From the NCBI GenBank assembly GCA_910586225.1, contig CAJUIL010000015.1, positions 1 through 64,000 on the forward strand: 64,000 bases of DNA, written 5' to 3'. The position numbers were made by a program, and so were the translations under genes. Origin of the DNA: an uncultured Eubacterium sp. Lineage in GTDB: Bacteria; Bacillota; Clostridia; Lachnospirales; Lachnospiraceae. Shown piece by piece: positions 17,494 through 26,092 of the stretch. The notes beneath the pieces are model-generated. The model was not told the DNA's origin and made no database searches. It saw only the letters and a list, made by a program, of their open reading frames with translations. Every line of letters starts with the position of its first letter. Position 1 is the first letter of the stretch.

Positions 17494-17919
17494 ATGTCAG
17501 ATAACAGTTTCAGCACAACCGTCGCATCTTTATTTAAAGGGATGGACAGCTTTATTTCAACCAAAACCGTCGTAGGAGAGGCCGTGCATATCGGTGATAC
17601 GATCATCCTTCCGCTTGTGGATGTTGCCTTTGGCGTGGGAGCAGGCGCTTTTTCCAGTGAAAAAAATAACAATGGCGGCGGCGGAATGGGCGGCAAGATC
17701 GCGCCAAGCGCTGTACTCGTCATTCAAAACGGGACGACAAAGCTTGTGAACGTGAAAAATCAGGACGGGATCACAAAGATCTTAGATATGATCCCGGATT
17801 TTGTAAATAAGTTTACATCTAAGAATAAAAATACAGACACCGATCCGCAGGCACAGGAAAAAGCGGCGCAAGAGCTGGAAAATCAGCTGGGTGACGCTTT
17901 GGAAAAACAGAATATTTAG
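17494..17919 (+). CDS. ytfJ: Sporulation protein YtfJ (GerW family)
   Basis: 141-residue GerW/YtfJ-type protein. Diagnostic parts are the N-terminal LFKGMDSFISTKTVVGEAV, DTIILPLVDVAFGVGAGAF, a glycine-rich loop (NNNGGGGMGG), then APSAVLVIQNG and VNVKNQD. In B. subtilis YtfJ is a forespore protein affecting germination. ATG 17494 follows atggagg. DUF2953 lies directly upstream and a strong terminator downstream, so the operon ends here. Confidence 0.92.
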   Translation: MSDNSFSTTVASLFKGMDSFISTKTVVGEAVHIGDTIILPLVDVAFGVGAGAFSSEKNNNGGGGMGGKIAPSAVLVIQNGTTKLVNVKNQDGITKILDMIPDFVNKFTSKNKNTDTDPQAQEKAAQELENQLGDALEKQNI

Positions 17920-17940
17920 TCAGAGTCAGACAGGAAATAA

Positions 17941-17981
17941 AAACTGTAAAAACGACAGTCAAGCCGTTTTTACAGTTTTTA
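17941..17981. terminator. Bidirectional terminator, ytfJ and the 48-residue protein
   Basis: A perfect 13-bp stem (17941-17953 with 17966-17978, aaactgtaaaaac / gtttttacagttt) with T-runs in both directions, between convergent genes. Confidence 0.9.
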
Positions 17982-18021
17982 TTGTTTCGAACGTGTCCAG
18001 CAATAGCAGCTGCGGCTGTGC

Positions 18022-18168
18022 CTATCCGCAAAACAGGTTGTATCCGCAGATCAACAGCGCAAATATGATCATAATGGCAATCCACGTAGCCTCTAAAAAC
18101 AGCATGATCGCCATACCAACCGCAATCCAAAACATTGCAAAACCACAGATTTTTTTCATACCACACAT
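18022..18168 (-). CDS. 48-residue two-helix membrane protein
   Basis: Reads MCGMKKICGFAMFWIAVGMA followed by IMLFLEATWIAIMIIFALLI and CGYNLFCG. It has a basic start, two hydrophobic segments of about 18 residues separated by LEAT, and a cysteine-bearing tail. Translation may begin at the second Met (base 18159), giving 45 residues; neither start has a strong Shine-Dalgarno sequence. It ends just before the terminator shared with ytfJ. Such small hydrophobic proteins are common in Clostridia without known function. Confidence 0.6.
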   Translation of the reverse strand: MCGMKKICGFAMFWIAVGMAIMLFLEATWIAIMIIFALLICGYNLFCG

Positions 18169-18237
18169 CGTTTTCGTCTCATACTTTAATAAGGAATGTC
18201 CTTACTCCAGTATATGCGGCGCATCTGGCTTTAGTCC

Positions 18238-18287
18238 ACAAAAAAAGCTGCTGACGGCAATTCCTGCGCCTGCAGCAGCTTCTTTTT
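18238..18287 (-). terminator. Intrinsic terminator of rpmB
   Basis: Read on the - strand, a GC-rich stem (aagctgctg / cagcagctt) is followed by seven T's. It stands 10 bases after the rpmB stop. Confidence 0.85.
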
Positions 18288-18297
18288 CAGAATTATA

Positions 18298-18483
18298 CTA
18301 TGCTCTTTCAACTTTCCCAGACTTTAAGCAGGAAGTACAAACATATAATTTCTTTGTAGCCCCATTTACCTTACATCTGACAGATTTGATGTTTGGTTTG
18401 AACATTCTATTAGATCTTCTATGTGAATGGCTCACATTGTTACCGAAAAGAACGCCTTTTCCACAAACGGAACATTTAGCCAT
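18298..18483 (-). CDS. rpmB: 50S ribosomal protein L28
   Basis: 61 residues of the L28 type: MAKCSVCGKGVLFGNNVSHS, RRSNRMFKPNIKSV and YVCTSCLKSGKVERA. Two CxxC pairs (C4/C7 and C52/C55) make it a zinc-binding form. The ATG at 18483 follows aggaggt on the - strand; a Met further upstream is not needed. It is a single-gene unit with its own promoter and terminator, divergent from the Asp23 gene. Confidence 0.96.
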   Translation of the reverse strand: MAKCSVCGKGVLFGNNVSHSHRRSNRMFKPNIKSVRCKVNGATKKLYVCTSCLKSGKVERA

Positions 18484-18530
18484 AGGAACACCTCCTTGCA
18501 TCATCTAGTGTTTGGACTTACAACACGATT

Positions 18531-18559
18531 ATTCTATCAGAAGCGGTGCACAAATGCAA
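18531..18559 (-). promoter_or_regulatory. Promoter for rpmB
   Basis: On the - strand, TTGCAT and TAGAAT are separated by 17 bases (- strand order 18559 to 18531), 48 bases before the start codon. Confidence 0.7.
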
Positions 18560-18685
18560 GGATAAAATCCAGAAATTTTCATTTTTTTTGAAAATGCAAA
18601 AATATAGTTTTCTTTTTTGCAAAAAGCGGTTATAATATGTTTTAACTAGTTTTTTTGATTTTACAAGGGCGATTGGAGGTATGCT

Positions 18686-19045
18686 ATGAAAGGGCAGTTT
18701 GAAAATGAATATGGCAAGGTAGTCATAGGCAGCGAGGTGATCGCGACTTATGCCGGATCTGTTGCGGTGGAATGCTTTGGGATTGTTGGGATGGCAGCGG
18801 TAAATGTAAAGGACGGTATTGTACGGCTGTTAAAAAAGGATTATCTGACACATGGGATACAAGTCGTGATCGAAGAAAATAATGAGATTACGATCAATTT
18901 CCACGTCATTATTTCCTATGGCGTCAGCATCAGCACAGTCACCGACAATCTGATCGGTACGGTCAGATATCGTGTAGAAGAATTTACAGGAATGCACATC
19001 AAAAAGATCAACATTTTTGTTGAAGGCGTTCGCGTAATCGATTAA
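18686..19045 (+). CDS. Asp23/Gls24 family envelope stress protein (YloU-like)
   Basis: 119-residue alpha/beta domain: EYGKVVIGSEVIATYAGSVA, then AVNVKDGI, HGIQVVIEENNEITINFHVI and YGVSISTVTDNLIGTVRYRVEE. Family members lie in the cytoplasm near the membrane; the exact role is unclear. ATG 18686 follows ggaggt. A TATAAT at 18631-18636 with a weak -35 may be its promoter. The DhaL/DegV gene starts 13 bases downstream, the same pairing as yloU-yloV in B. subtilis. Confidence 0.9.
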   Translation: MKGQFENEYGKVVIGSEVIATYAGSVAVECFGIVGMAAVNVKDGIVRLLKKDYLTHGIQVVIEENNEITINFHVIISYGVSISTVTDNLIGTVRYRVEEFTGMHIKKINIFVEGVRVID

Positions 19046-19058
19046 GGAGGATTTGGAA

Positions 19059-20741
19059 GTGGAGATCAATGCAATCAATGCTGCGGTTTTGGCAAAAATG
19101 TTTTTAAATGGAGCGAAAAATCTGGAAGCGAAAAAGGAATGGATCAATGAGCTGAATGTGTTTCCGGTTCCGGACGGGGATACAGGCACAAATATGTCCA
19201 TGACGATCTTGTCAGCGGCAAAGGAGGTCAGCGCACTGGCACAGCCGGATATGGCATCCATCGCAAAAGCAATTTCTTCCGGATCCCTGCGCGGGGCAAG
19301 AGGTAATTCAGGCGTTATCTTATCCCAGCTGTTCCGCGGATTTACAAAGGTGATCGGCAAGGAGCAGGAGATCACGGTTCCGGTATTGGCCGCAGCTTTT
19401 CAAAAGGCTGTGGAAACGGCGTACAAAGCAGTTATGAAGCCGAAGGAGGGCACGATACTGACCGTGGCAAGAGGTGCGGCTGATAAAGCGGCGCAGATGG
19501 CGGAGGCGACGGACGACCTTGTTTGCTTTTTGGATGAGGTGATCAAGGAAGCGGAGCGTGTACTGAAAAAGACGCCGGAAATGCTCCCGGTATTAAAGCA
19601 GGCAGGCGTGGTAGACTCCGGCGGACAAGGATTTGTCGTGATTTTGCAGGGCGCGTACGACGCGCTGCTTGGAAAAGAGCTGGATACGGCGATCGAGGCC
19701 GGCCCGGCTGTACAGGTACAAAAAATTACAAAGGAAACCGAAGCGGAGATCAAATTTGGCTATTGTACGGAGTTTATTATCGTATTGAACCATCCGTTCT
19801 CAGAAAAGGAAGAACGCAAATACAAAGCATTTTTGGAATCTATTGGTGACTCGATCGTGGTAGTGGCTGACGATGAAATCGTAAAGACCCATGTACATAC
19901 CAATGATCCGGGACTTGCCATCCAGGAAGCATTGGCGCATGGGGCTTTAAGCAGAATCAAGATCGACAATATGCGCGAGGAGCATCAGGAACGGCTGATC
20001 AAAGACGCGCAGAAGGTAGCGGCGCAGCAGGCAGCCGTACAAAAGGTACAAGACGCGGCAGAGGAAGTGCGGCAGGAGCATAAGGACATCGGATTTATCG
20101 CGGTATCCGCGGGAGACGGCTTAAGCGAGGTGTTCCGCGGCCTTGGCGCGGACTATATGATCGAAGGCGGGCAGACGATGAACCCAAGCACGGAGGATAT
20201 TTTAAACGCAGTCGGAAACGTTGCAGCGGATCATGTATTTGTACTGCCGAATAATAAAAATATCATACTTGCTGCGAACCAGGCTGCAGCGCTGTCTGAG
20301 CAAAAGCAGGTGCACGTCATCCCGACCAAGACGATCCCGCAGGGGATCACCGCACTCATTAATTTTATCCCAGAGCAGACGGCGGAGGAAAATGAAGCCC
20401 GGATGATGGAAGAGATCCAGAACGTAAAAACCGGACAAGTCACCTATGCCGTACGCGATACAGTCATCGACGATAAAGAGATCCGTCAGGATGATTATAT
20501 GGGGATTGGTGATAAAACGATACTTGCGGTCGGCCGTGAGCTGGAGCAGGTTACGCTGGAAATGACAGAGAGCATGATCGACGACGATGCGGCGATCGTC
20601 AGCATTTATTACGGCGAAGAGGTTACGCAGGAAGCTGCGCAGGCCATTGCAGATAAAATTTCTGCGGGACATGAGGATCTGGAGGTTGAAGTGCAGTACG
20701 GCGGACAGCCGATCTATTATTATCTGGTTTCAGTAGAATAA
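19059..20741 (+). CDS. YloV-like DhaL/DegV-domain protein (fatty-acid kinase FakA type)
   Basis: About 560 residues. The N-terminal DhaL kinase domain shows NVFPVPDGDTGTNMSMT, the Mg-ATP binding aspartates, then GARGNSGVILSQLFRG and VVDSGGQGFV. A central YloV linker carries DDEIVKTHVHTNDPG, and the C-terminal part (GGQTMNPST, LPNNKNI) is DegV-like. S. aureus FakA of the same layout phosphorylates fatty acids with FakB, and dihydroxyacetone kinase activity is not expected. GTG 19059 has aaggagg 8 bases upstream and is preferred to TTG 19053. recG follows, as in many Bacillota. Confidence 0.9.
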   Translation: MEINAINAAVLAKMFLNGAKNLEAKKEWINELNVFPVPDGDTGTNMSMTILSAAKEVSALAQPDMASIAKAISSGSLRGARGNSGVILSQLFRGFTKVIGKEQEITVPVLAAAFQKAVETAYKAVMKPKEGTILTVARGAADKAAQMAEATDDLVCFLDEVIKEAERVLKKTPEMLPVLKQAGVVDSGGQGFVVILQGAYDALLGKELDTAIEAGPAVQVQKITKETEAEIKFGYCTEFIIVLNHPFSEKEERKYKAFLESIGDSIVVVADDEIVKTHVHTNDPGLAIQEALAHGALSRIKIDNMREEHQERLIKDAQKVAAQQAAVQKVQDAAEEVRQEHKDIGFIAVSAGDGLSEVFRGLGADYMIEGGQTMNPSTEDILNAVGNVAADHVFVLPNNKNIILAANQAAALSEQKQVHVIPTKTIPQGITALINFIPEQTAEENEARMMEEIQNVKTGQVTYAVRDTVIDDKEIRQDDYMGIGDKTILAVGRELEQVTLEMTESMIDDDAAIVSIYYGEEVTQEAAQAIADKISAGHEDLEVEVQYGGQPIYYYLVSVE

Positions 20742-20790
20742 GGCTGCAGAGCATCCGTTGCTTGCAAGCAGGATTTGTCAGGAGGATTTC

Positions 20791-22848
20791 ATGGAGCTTA
20801 CAACACCCATTTCGGGCGTAAAAGGCGTGGGCGCAAAGACAGAGCAGCTGTTTCAAAAAATAGGAGTATACACCATCGGTGATATACTCCTTCGTTTTCC
20901 GCGGGAATATACAAAATTTCCCGCTCCGGTTACGATCAGCGAAGCCGTCGCGGGAAAAAAACAAGCGGTCACATTGTGTGTGGAGTCGCCTGTGATCGTA
21001 AAACGTACAAGATCTATGCAGATTGCTATTTTAAGCGGTACACATCAAAATAAAAAAATGGAATTTTTATGGTTCCGTATGCCTTATATACGCAATACGC
21101 TCAAAAAAGGACAGACATTTATTTTATACGGCATGGTACAAGACAAAAGCGGTCTGTTATCGATGGAGCAGCCGGCGGTCTATACACCGGAGCAGTACGA
21201 AGCGCTGGCGGATTCCCTGCAGCCGGTATACGCCCTGACAGCAGGACTTTCGAACAATCTGTATAAAAAAACGATGCAGCAGGTGTTAGAGCAGCAGCTC
21301 CTTTTACCCGAATACCTGCCGCTTGAAACAAGACAAGGCTGCGGGCTGTGCGAATACAATTACGCAGTATCCCAGATCCATTTCCCGGCGGATTTTGACG
21401 CGCTTTCACAGGCGCGCAAAAGGCTTGTATTTGACGAATTTTTTTTGTTTGTGCTGTATATGCAGCTGCAAAAGGAGCAGGGGCAGCAGCTTGAAAATAT
21501 TTATACGTTCCGCACAGACGATCTGCTTTCCCCTCTGCTGGCCCAGCTGCCATACGAGCTGACCGGCGCGCAGCGCAAGGTATTAGACGAAATACAAAAA
21601 GATCTGCATGGGCCGTACATTATGCAGCGGTTGATCCAAGGAGACGTTGGATCCGGCAAGACGATCGTGGCGTTTTTTGCGATGTACCTAGCGTCCGCCA
21701 GCGGCTACCAGTCCGCACTGATGGCCCCGACCGAGGTGCTTGCTTCGCAGCATTACGAAACGTTTGCGCAGTATATCGAGCTGTTTGGGATAAAGACGCA
21801 TCTGGTGCTTTTGACCGGAGCGATGACGGCAAAGCAAAAGCGCAGGGCTTACGAGCGTCTGCAGCTGTTCCCAGACGCTATGGTGATCGGGACGCACGCG
21901 CTGTTTCAGGAAAAGGCGGTTTATGACAACCTCGCGCTTGTCATTACGGACGAGCAGCACCGTTTCGGCGTCCGGCAGCGGGAGACGTTTTCGCTAAAGG
22001 GGGAGAGCCCGCACATCCTTGTGATGAGCGCAACGCCGATTCCGCGTACGCTGGCCATTATTTTATACGGCGATCTGGACATTTCAGTGATTGACGAAGT
22101 GCCTGCTAAACGCCTGCCGATCAAAAACTGTGTCGTTGGCCGCGGATGGCGTCCGAATGCCTATGAGTTTATCCGCAGGGAAGTCGAAGCCGGGCACCAG
22201 GCGTACGTGATCTGCCCGCTGGTCGAGGCGAGTGAGAATGCGGAAGGGGAAAACGTCACCGATTACAGCGAAAAGCTCAGACAAGCGCTGCCAAACGGCA
22301 TGGAAGTAGCCATCTTACATGGCAAAATGCGTTCGGATTTGAAAAACAGTGTGATGGAAGCGTTTGCCGCTAATGATATCCAGGTGCTTGTCTCTACGAC
22401 GGTCGTCGAGGTCGGCGTGAATGTACCGAATGCTACGGTCATGATGATCGAGGATGCCCAGCGGTTCGGCCTTGCGCAGCTTCACCAGCTGCGCGGACGG
22501 GTAGGGCGCGGCGATGCACAGTCTTATTGTATCATGATCAATACCTCCGATGCAAAAGGGGCGGCAAAGCGCCTTGACGTGCTTAACCGGACGAACGACG
22601 GATTCCGGATCGCGAGCGAGGATCTAAAGCTTCGCGGGCCGGGAGATTTTTTCGGTATTCGTCAGAGCGGAGATATGGAATTTCAGCTGGCGGATATTTA
22701 TCAGGACGCGAATGTGCTAAAGCAGGCGTCGGATGAGGTGCAAAGGATCCTGGGGCAGGACCGTGCGCTCGCGCGTTTGGAGCACGAAGGGCTTCGCAGG
22801 AAGGCGCGCGAATATTTTGAAGGGCAGATGGAGCGGCTGAATCTATAA
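20791..22848 (+). CDS. recG: ATP-dependent DNA helicase RecG
   Basis: Superfamily 2 helicase that remodels stalled forks and Holliday junctions. An N-terminal wedge OB fold (about 60-150) precedes the motor: Walker A GDVGSGKT, motif Ia MAPTEVLA, DEQHRFG (DExH box), SATPIPRTL, the ALPNGMEVAILHGKM segment and the motif VI stretch QLHQLRGRVGRG. The TRG motif region LKLRGPGDFFG follows. 685 residues is normal. ATG 20791 with aggagg 5 bases before is chosen; the upstream TTG has no Shine-Dalgarno sequence. Confidence 0.97.
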   Translation: MELTTPISGVKGVGAKTEQLFQKIGVYTIGDILLRFPREYTKFPAPVTISEAVAGKKQAVTLCVESPVIVKRTRSMQIAILSGTHQNKKMEFLWFRMPYIRNTLKKGQTFILYGMVQDKSGLLSMEQPAVYTPEQYEALADSLQPVYALTAGLSNNLYKKTMQQVLEQQLLLPEYLPLETRQGCGLCEYNYAVSQIHFPADFDALSQARKRLVFDEFFLFVLYMQLQKEQGQQLENIYTFRTDDLLSPLLAQLPYELTGAQRKVLDEIQKDLHGPYIMQRLIQGDVGSGKTIVAFFAMYLASASGYQSALMAPTEVLASQHYETFAQYIELFGIKTHLVLLTGAMTAKQKRRAYERLQLFPDAMVIGTHALFQEKAVYDNLALVITDEQHRFGVRQRETFSLKGESPHILVMSATPIPRTLAIILYGDLDISVIDEVPAKRLPIKNCVVGRGWRPNAYEFIRREVEAGHQAYVICPLVEASENAEGENVTDYSEKLRQALPNGMEVAILHGKMRSDLKNSVMEAFAANDIQVLVSTTVVEVGVNVPNATVMMIEDAQRFGLAQLHQLRGRVGRGDAQSYCIMINTSDAKGAAKRLDVLNRTNDGFRIASEDLKLRGPGDFFGIRQSGDMEFQLADIYQDANVLKQASDEVQRILGQDRALARLEHEGLRRKAREYFEGQMERLNL

Positions 22849-22851
22849 CGA

Positions 22852-22902
22852 GAAAAAGGACTGGTACACCGGGAGGATCTCCCAGCGCATCAGTCCTTTT
22901 TC
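22852..22902. terminator. Terminator between convergent recG and SASP genes
   Basis: A 12-bp perfect stem (gaaaaaggactg / cagtcctttttc) has a T-run on each strand and a 27-base loop with an inner stem (gggag / ctccc). Confidence 0.85.
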
Positions 22903-22968
22903 ATTTCACCCACAGCGGTTGATGCAAAGGCTGTGCGCTACTTTTTTCCAGGCAGCTTTAGAACTGGA

Positions 22969-23175
22969 TTATTCTTCCCCTGCCATCTGTTTTTCCTGGG
23001 CTTCAATCATCTTTTTCACCATATAACCACCCACGGAACCGTTCTGGCGGGAAGTCAGGTCACCGTTGTAGCCTTCCTTTAACGGCACGCCGAGCTCGTC
23101 TGCGACCTCGAATTTGAAACGGTTTAATGCTCCCTTTGCTTCTGGTACTGCGTTTTGATTAGAATGATTACTCAT
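22969..23175 (-). CDS. Alpha/beta-type small acid-soluble spore protein
   Basis: 68 residues. The two SASP signatures are present: FEVADELGVPLKEGYNGDLT and RQNGSVGGYMVKKMIEAQE. It coats and protects forespore DNA, and is expected to be cleaved by Gpr near the KFEVADEL segment at germination. The N-terminus has the usual Asn/Gln-rich form. An aggaggc Shine-Dalgarno sequence precedes the ATG. Sigma-G control is expected from the family, but a clear sigma-G box was not found. Confidence 0.95.
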   Translation of the reverse strand: MSNHSNQNAVPEAKGALNRFKFEVADELGVPLKEGYNGDLTSRQNGSVGGYMVKKMIEAQEKQMAGEE

Positions 23176-23206
23176 AGTTAATTGCCTCCTTTTATCTTGC
23201 GTGTTG

Positions 23207-23231
23207 CTTGTAAACGTTGTTTGTTTACAAG
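23207..23231. repeat. 9-bp dyad upstream of the SASP gene
   Basis: cttgtaaac (23207-23215) and gtttacaag (23223-23231) form a perfect dyad with a 7-base spacer, 32 bases upstream of the SASP start. It could be an operator or an mRNA leader hairpin; the regulator is unknown. Confidence 0.5.
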
Positions 23232-23337
23232 ACTATTATATCCGCAGAACGATTTCTTACACTGGAGGTTTTTGGAAATTTAATCATTCATTTTTACAAG
23301 AAGCCGCAATGCCTTGCCGCAGCTGCGTGGAAGCCTG

Positions 23338-23544
23338 CTATTCTTTGATTCTGTCAATCTCTGCCATAGTTACGCCTAAACTGCTAAGCAATGCTTTTAA
23401 AGAAATGTACTGCACTTTCAATTTTGCATATGTTTCGGTCGCATTTTCTTTTTTGGCAAGAATCATGTAATCTTGAATGTTCTTAAAATCTTCTAATCCT
23501 TTTTGTATGATTTCTCCATTATTTATTTCCTCTAATACCTGCAT
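23338..23544 (-). CDS. Small helical protein, paralogue of the 43.9-kb gene
   Basis: 68 residues, wholly helical and charged: MQVLEEINNGEIIQKGLEDF then KNIQDYMILAKKENATETYA and a tail ending AEIDRIKE. It is about half identical to the 63-residue protein at 43851-44042 (shared pattern FxxIQxxMxLAKxENAxxTYxxLKxxYxSLKAxLxxxGVxxxxIDxIKE). No domain is recognised. ATG 23544 follows ggtgagg; a longer form from 23592 is less likely. It is the last core-like gene before the AT-rich island. Confidence 0.75.
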   Translation of the reverse strand: MQVLEEINNGEIIQKGLEDFKNIQDYMILAKKENATETYAKLKVQYISLKALLSSLGVTMAEIDRIKE

Positions 23545-23742
23545 ATCCTCACCGCCTTTACGATGGATGCCGTTGTTTATCGATATACTCATTATAGCGT
23601 ATGTAGTGGAGGGTGTAAAGTCTATTCAGCTGTAAACACATGATCAGCACATGAATTCAATGAACTGATGAAATATTGTCCGTTAGAACAACCGGAGATT
23701 TATCTTAGTATTTATAAGACAGCAACTCAAACATAAGGCAAG

Positions 23743-23817
23743 GAGCCGGATGCGGGAAATTTGCATATCCGGAATCTGTGGGAGTTGATACTCTGTAAGG
23801 GGTATCTTCTACCCGAT
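23743..23817 (+). mobile_element. 3' end of a group II intron (domains V and VI)
   Basis: Bases 23743-23776 form a 34-nt domain V-like hairpin: it opens gagccgga with the AGC triad, closes with tccggaatc and has a GGGAAAUU tip containing a GAAA tetraloop. A domain VI-like stem follows (gtgggag...cttctaccc), and the intron would end in cccgat at 23817. The order and spacing match bacterial group II introns. The lower helix of domain V has one extra base and a mismatch, so it is probably inactive. No intron reverse transcriptase is present; at most 23640-23742 could be residual domain IV. Confidence 0.75.
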
Positions 23818-25054
23818 TTTTATATATTAATAGAAAATAAAATTAAACGAATTATATTATTAAATTTATTTAATAATTCTATAAAGAATTTAAAATATAG
23901 TCCGATATAAATAATGTATTTGTTAAGAACAAATAAAAAGATTTCAAAGTAAAGATATATCATAACGTATATGGAGCAATTTTCAAAACATGGGAGAGAA
24001 ATAATTTATGAAACAAGTTTTTTAGCTTGAAATATTTGTAATTAGTAAATTATGCTTACTGTGTGTTGCTAAATTAAGTGACATTTCAAGTAAAATATTT
24101 TAAGAAGGAGGAAGAAGATGAGCAGTTAATTACTATATTAAAATTAACCACATTACCAAACTATAGAGATGGGCAAATAATGAGATATTAAATAAGATTG
24201 TGATAATAGTTTGGGTGAGGTGAAAATAATATATTTTCTTGAACTGTAGGTATAGAACAGAATAATTCATTCAGTAGTTCATGGTGTTTTATATCGCTTA
24301 TTTATAGTATGTTATGTACTTAAAAAATACTGTTACCGTACTTTGCGATTGAACTGTAACAATTTTATTTAATAGGTGATTAATTCAAATAAAAGGATTT
24401 CAGATTTGCTTAATTTAGGTGTCTAGTCTAAAAATAAAGACAAAAGAGAAATTCCTATATTTTAAATCATATTACATTAAAAAGCAATAAATATATGAAA
24501 ATAAAGTTTGATGGAGGTGGATATTTGTTACTTTTCACAAGTTAGGAATGCATAGGCTCTGTCACTTTGGGTATAAATTGCGCATTTCGTAAGAATATGA
24601 TTCAGGAGTGAGGGGCGAATTGTTTGAAACAGAACTTTAATATCGTTCCGAATCGTTATTACGAGCTGTTCCCAGGCCGCGAATAGTAACGAATAGTTTT
24701 ACGATGTAGGTTTGCCATTTGTAAAAAAATTGCCGACATATTAAGCTTTGATAAGAAATTGAAATCTATCTTATACATATATGAATGATTTGAGATAGGT
24801 ATTAGTGAGCAAATATTGATAAAATTTATTTATTAATTTATTTTTGAAATTTGTATTCGGTATCTATTTAGATTTCTATGTTTAAAGATATTAGCATATA
24901 TTTTGTGCGTGATGATTTAAATTTAATATACAAGTAAAGGAATATATTATTTTCTACAAGTTATTGTAAGTAGTTGGTTTAGTAAAAAATTTAGTATTAA
25001 TAACATAATTGCTTTATGGGTTATGTCATAGCGTAATGAAAGGAAATTAGTATT
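23818..25054. other. AT-rich non-coding stretch of the island
   Basis: About 1.2 kb of strongly AT-rich DNA without an ORF of useful length. It holds an orphan ribosome-binding site and start (aaggagg at 24105-24111, ATG 24118, then AGC AGT TAA) and the first copy of the degraded repeat at 24555-24690. Otherwise no gene or RNA is recognised. It looks like eroded horizontally acquired DNA. Confidence 0.6.
24555..24690 (+). pseudogene. Degraded coding fragment, copy A of a repeat flanking the toxin gene
   Basis: The frame reads ...LGINCAFRKNMIQE, a TGA, then CLKQNFNIVPNRYYELFPGR and E before TAG. Bases 24555-24606 match 25923-25974 at 43 of 52 positions, and the differences after the first dozen bases fall at third codon positions. 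That points to a once-translated sequence. The protein family is not recognised. Confidence 0.55.
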
Positions 25055-25852
25055 ATGAAAAAAGTTTTAAAGGTTATTTTTATGTTATGTTTTATATTAT
25101 GTATTACTTTAAGTAGAGGTTCAATTGTATTTGCTGATGAATTAGTTGCTTACGACGTTGATGATAGTGGTAATCCAGATGGTATGGAGGTTATAATTAA
25201 TACAAATTATCCTTCTGATGATGCGAGAATTTTACCAAATTGGATTGTGTGTGCAATTACACCACAAGCAGCAAGTTATAAAATTGTTTTGACGAATGTT
25301 GGCCTGGATTCTATTGATAGTGTAAACATGAAGCTGGAAGTAAAGAAAGATAACGGAACTGTGTATGCTACCGACAAAAAAACATTTTATAATTTGCCTA
25401 TAGGAGATACAACGTATATTTGGAATCTTGCAAAAGGCTCAGTCCAGGAAACGATAACGCTTACTGGAACTGCAACAGATGATGGAAAAACAATTGCATT
25501 AAAAAAAGGGTCAACTGAACGGTGGAATTTTGAAGGTGGTAAATATGGAACTATGCAAGCTTTGGATGGTCAAAAGCACCATGTGCCTTCGAAGTCTGTG
25601 TCACCGTTGTCTGCATATAGCGGTCCTTGTATACGAATGCGTACAGCGGATCATAGGTTAACTGCAAGTTATGGAAGTAGTAGTGCTGCAGTTGACTTTA
25701 GAAATAGAGAGAGAAGTTTAATATCAGGAGGAAAATTTTTAGGAGCGCAGAATCTTGGTATCAGTGATGTTCGTAATAAATTTGGAGCAAAATATAATTA
25801 TGCTATAAATGATATGATAACATACACACGTTCGCTGGGGTATACACAATAA
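25055..25852 (+). CDS. Secreted protein with HH...DH nuclease-like toxin C-terminus
   Basis: 265 residues. The Sec signal peptide (1-27) has a KK start, a hydrophobic core and a VFA-D cleavage site. Residues about 70-155 are beta-rich and Ig-like (YKIVLTNVGLDSIDSV, TITLTGTATDDGKT). The C-terminal 105 residues carry the layout of a polymorphic-toxin nuclease: K-H175-H176-V-P, GPCIRM, A-D199-H200-RLTASYG, then A..FRNRE..LI..GKF..A and KFGAKYNYAINDMITY. The paired HH and DH resemble HNH/AHH-type toxins. There is no LXG, WXG or repeat carrier, so export would be by Sec. ATG 25055 follows aaagga. Codon use is far more AT-rich than in the core. Nuclease activity is inferred from motif layout only. 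Confidence 0.65.
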   Translation: MKKVLKVIFMLCFILCITLSRGSIVFADELVAYDVDDSGNPDGMEVIINTNYPSDDARILPNWIVCAITPQAASYKIVLTNVGLDSIDSVNMKLEVKKDNGTVYATDKKTFYNLPIGDTTYIWNLAKGSVQETITLTGTATDDGKTIALKKGSTERWNFEGGKYGTMQALDGQKHHVPSKSVSPLSAYSGPCIRMRTADHRLTASYGSSSAAVDFRNRERSLISGGKFLGAQNLGISDVRNKFGAKYNYAINDMITYTRSLGYTQ

Positions 25853-25922
25853 GAAAAGCTGTCTAAGAAATGTGACAGAGGGTGTGTATTTTCTGGTTAT
25901 TATTTACAGCCCAAAATGTGCC

Positions 25923-26056
25923 GAGTCTGACCCATTGGGTATGAACTGCGCATTCCGTAAGAACATGATTCAGGTGGAGGTGCGATTTTACGTAGCAAAC
26001 TTAAAATATCTGCCCGAATTGTTACTATGAACGGCTATTGGGCTGTTCATAGTAAT
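25923..26056 (+). pseudogene. Degraded coding fragment, copy B of the toxin-flanking repeat
   Basis: Homologous to 24555-24690: ESDPLGMNCAFRKNMIQ in one frame and, after a frameshift, NICPNCYYERLLGCS before TAG, matching the NIVPNRYYELFPGRE end of copy A position by position. An 11-bp dyad (ttactatgaac / gttcatagtaa) lies at its end. The fragment occupies the toxin-chaperone gap. Confidence 0.55.
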
Positions 26057-26092
26057 ATATTTTCTGGATATATTTATATGAGGGATTTTGAT

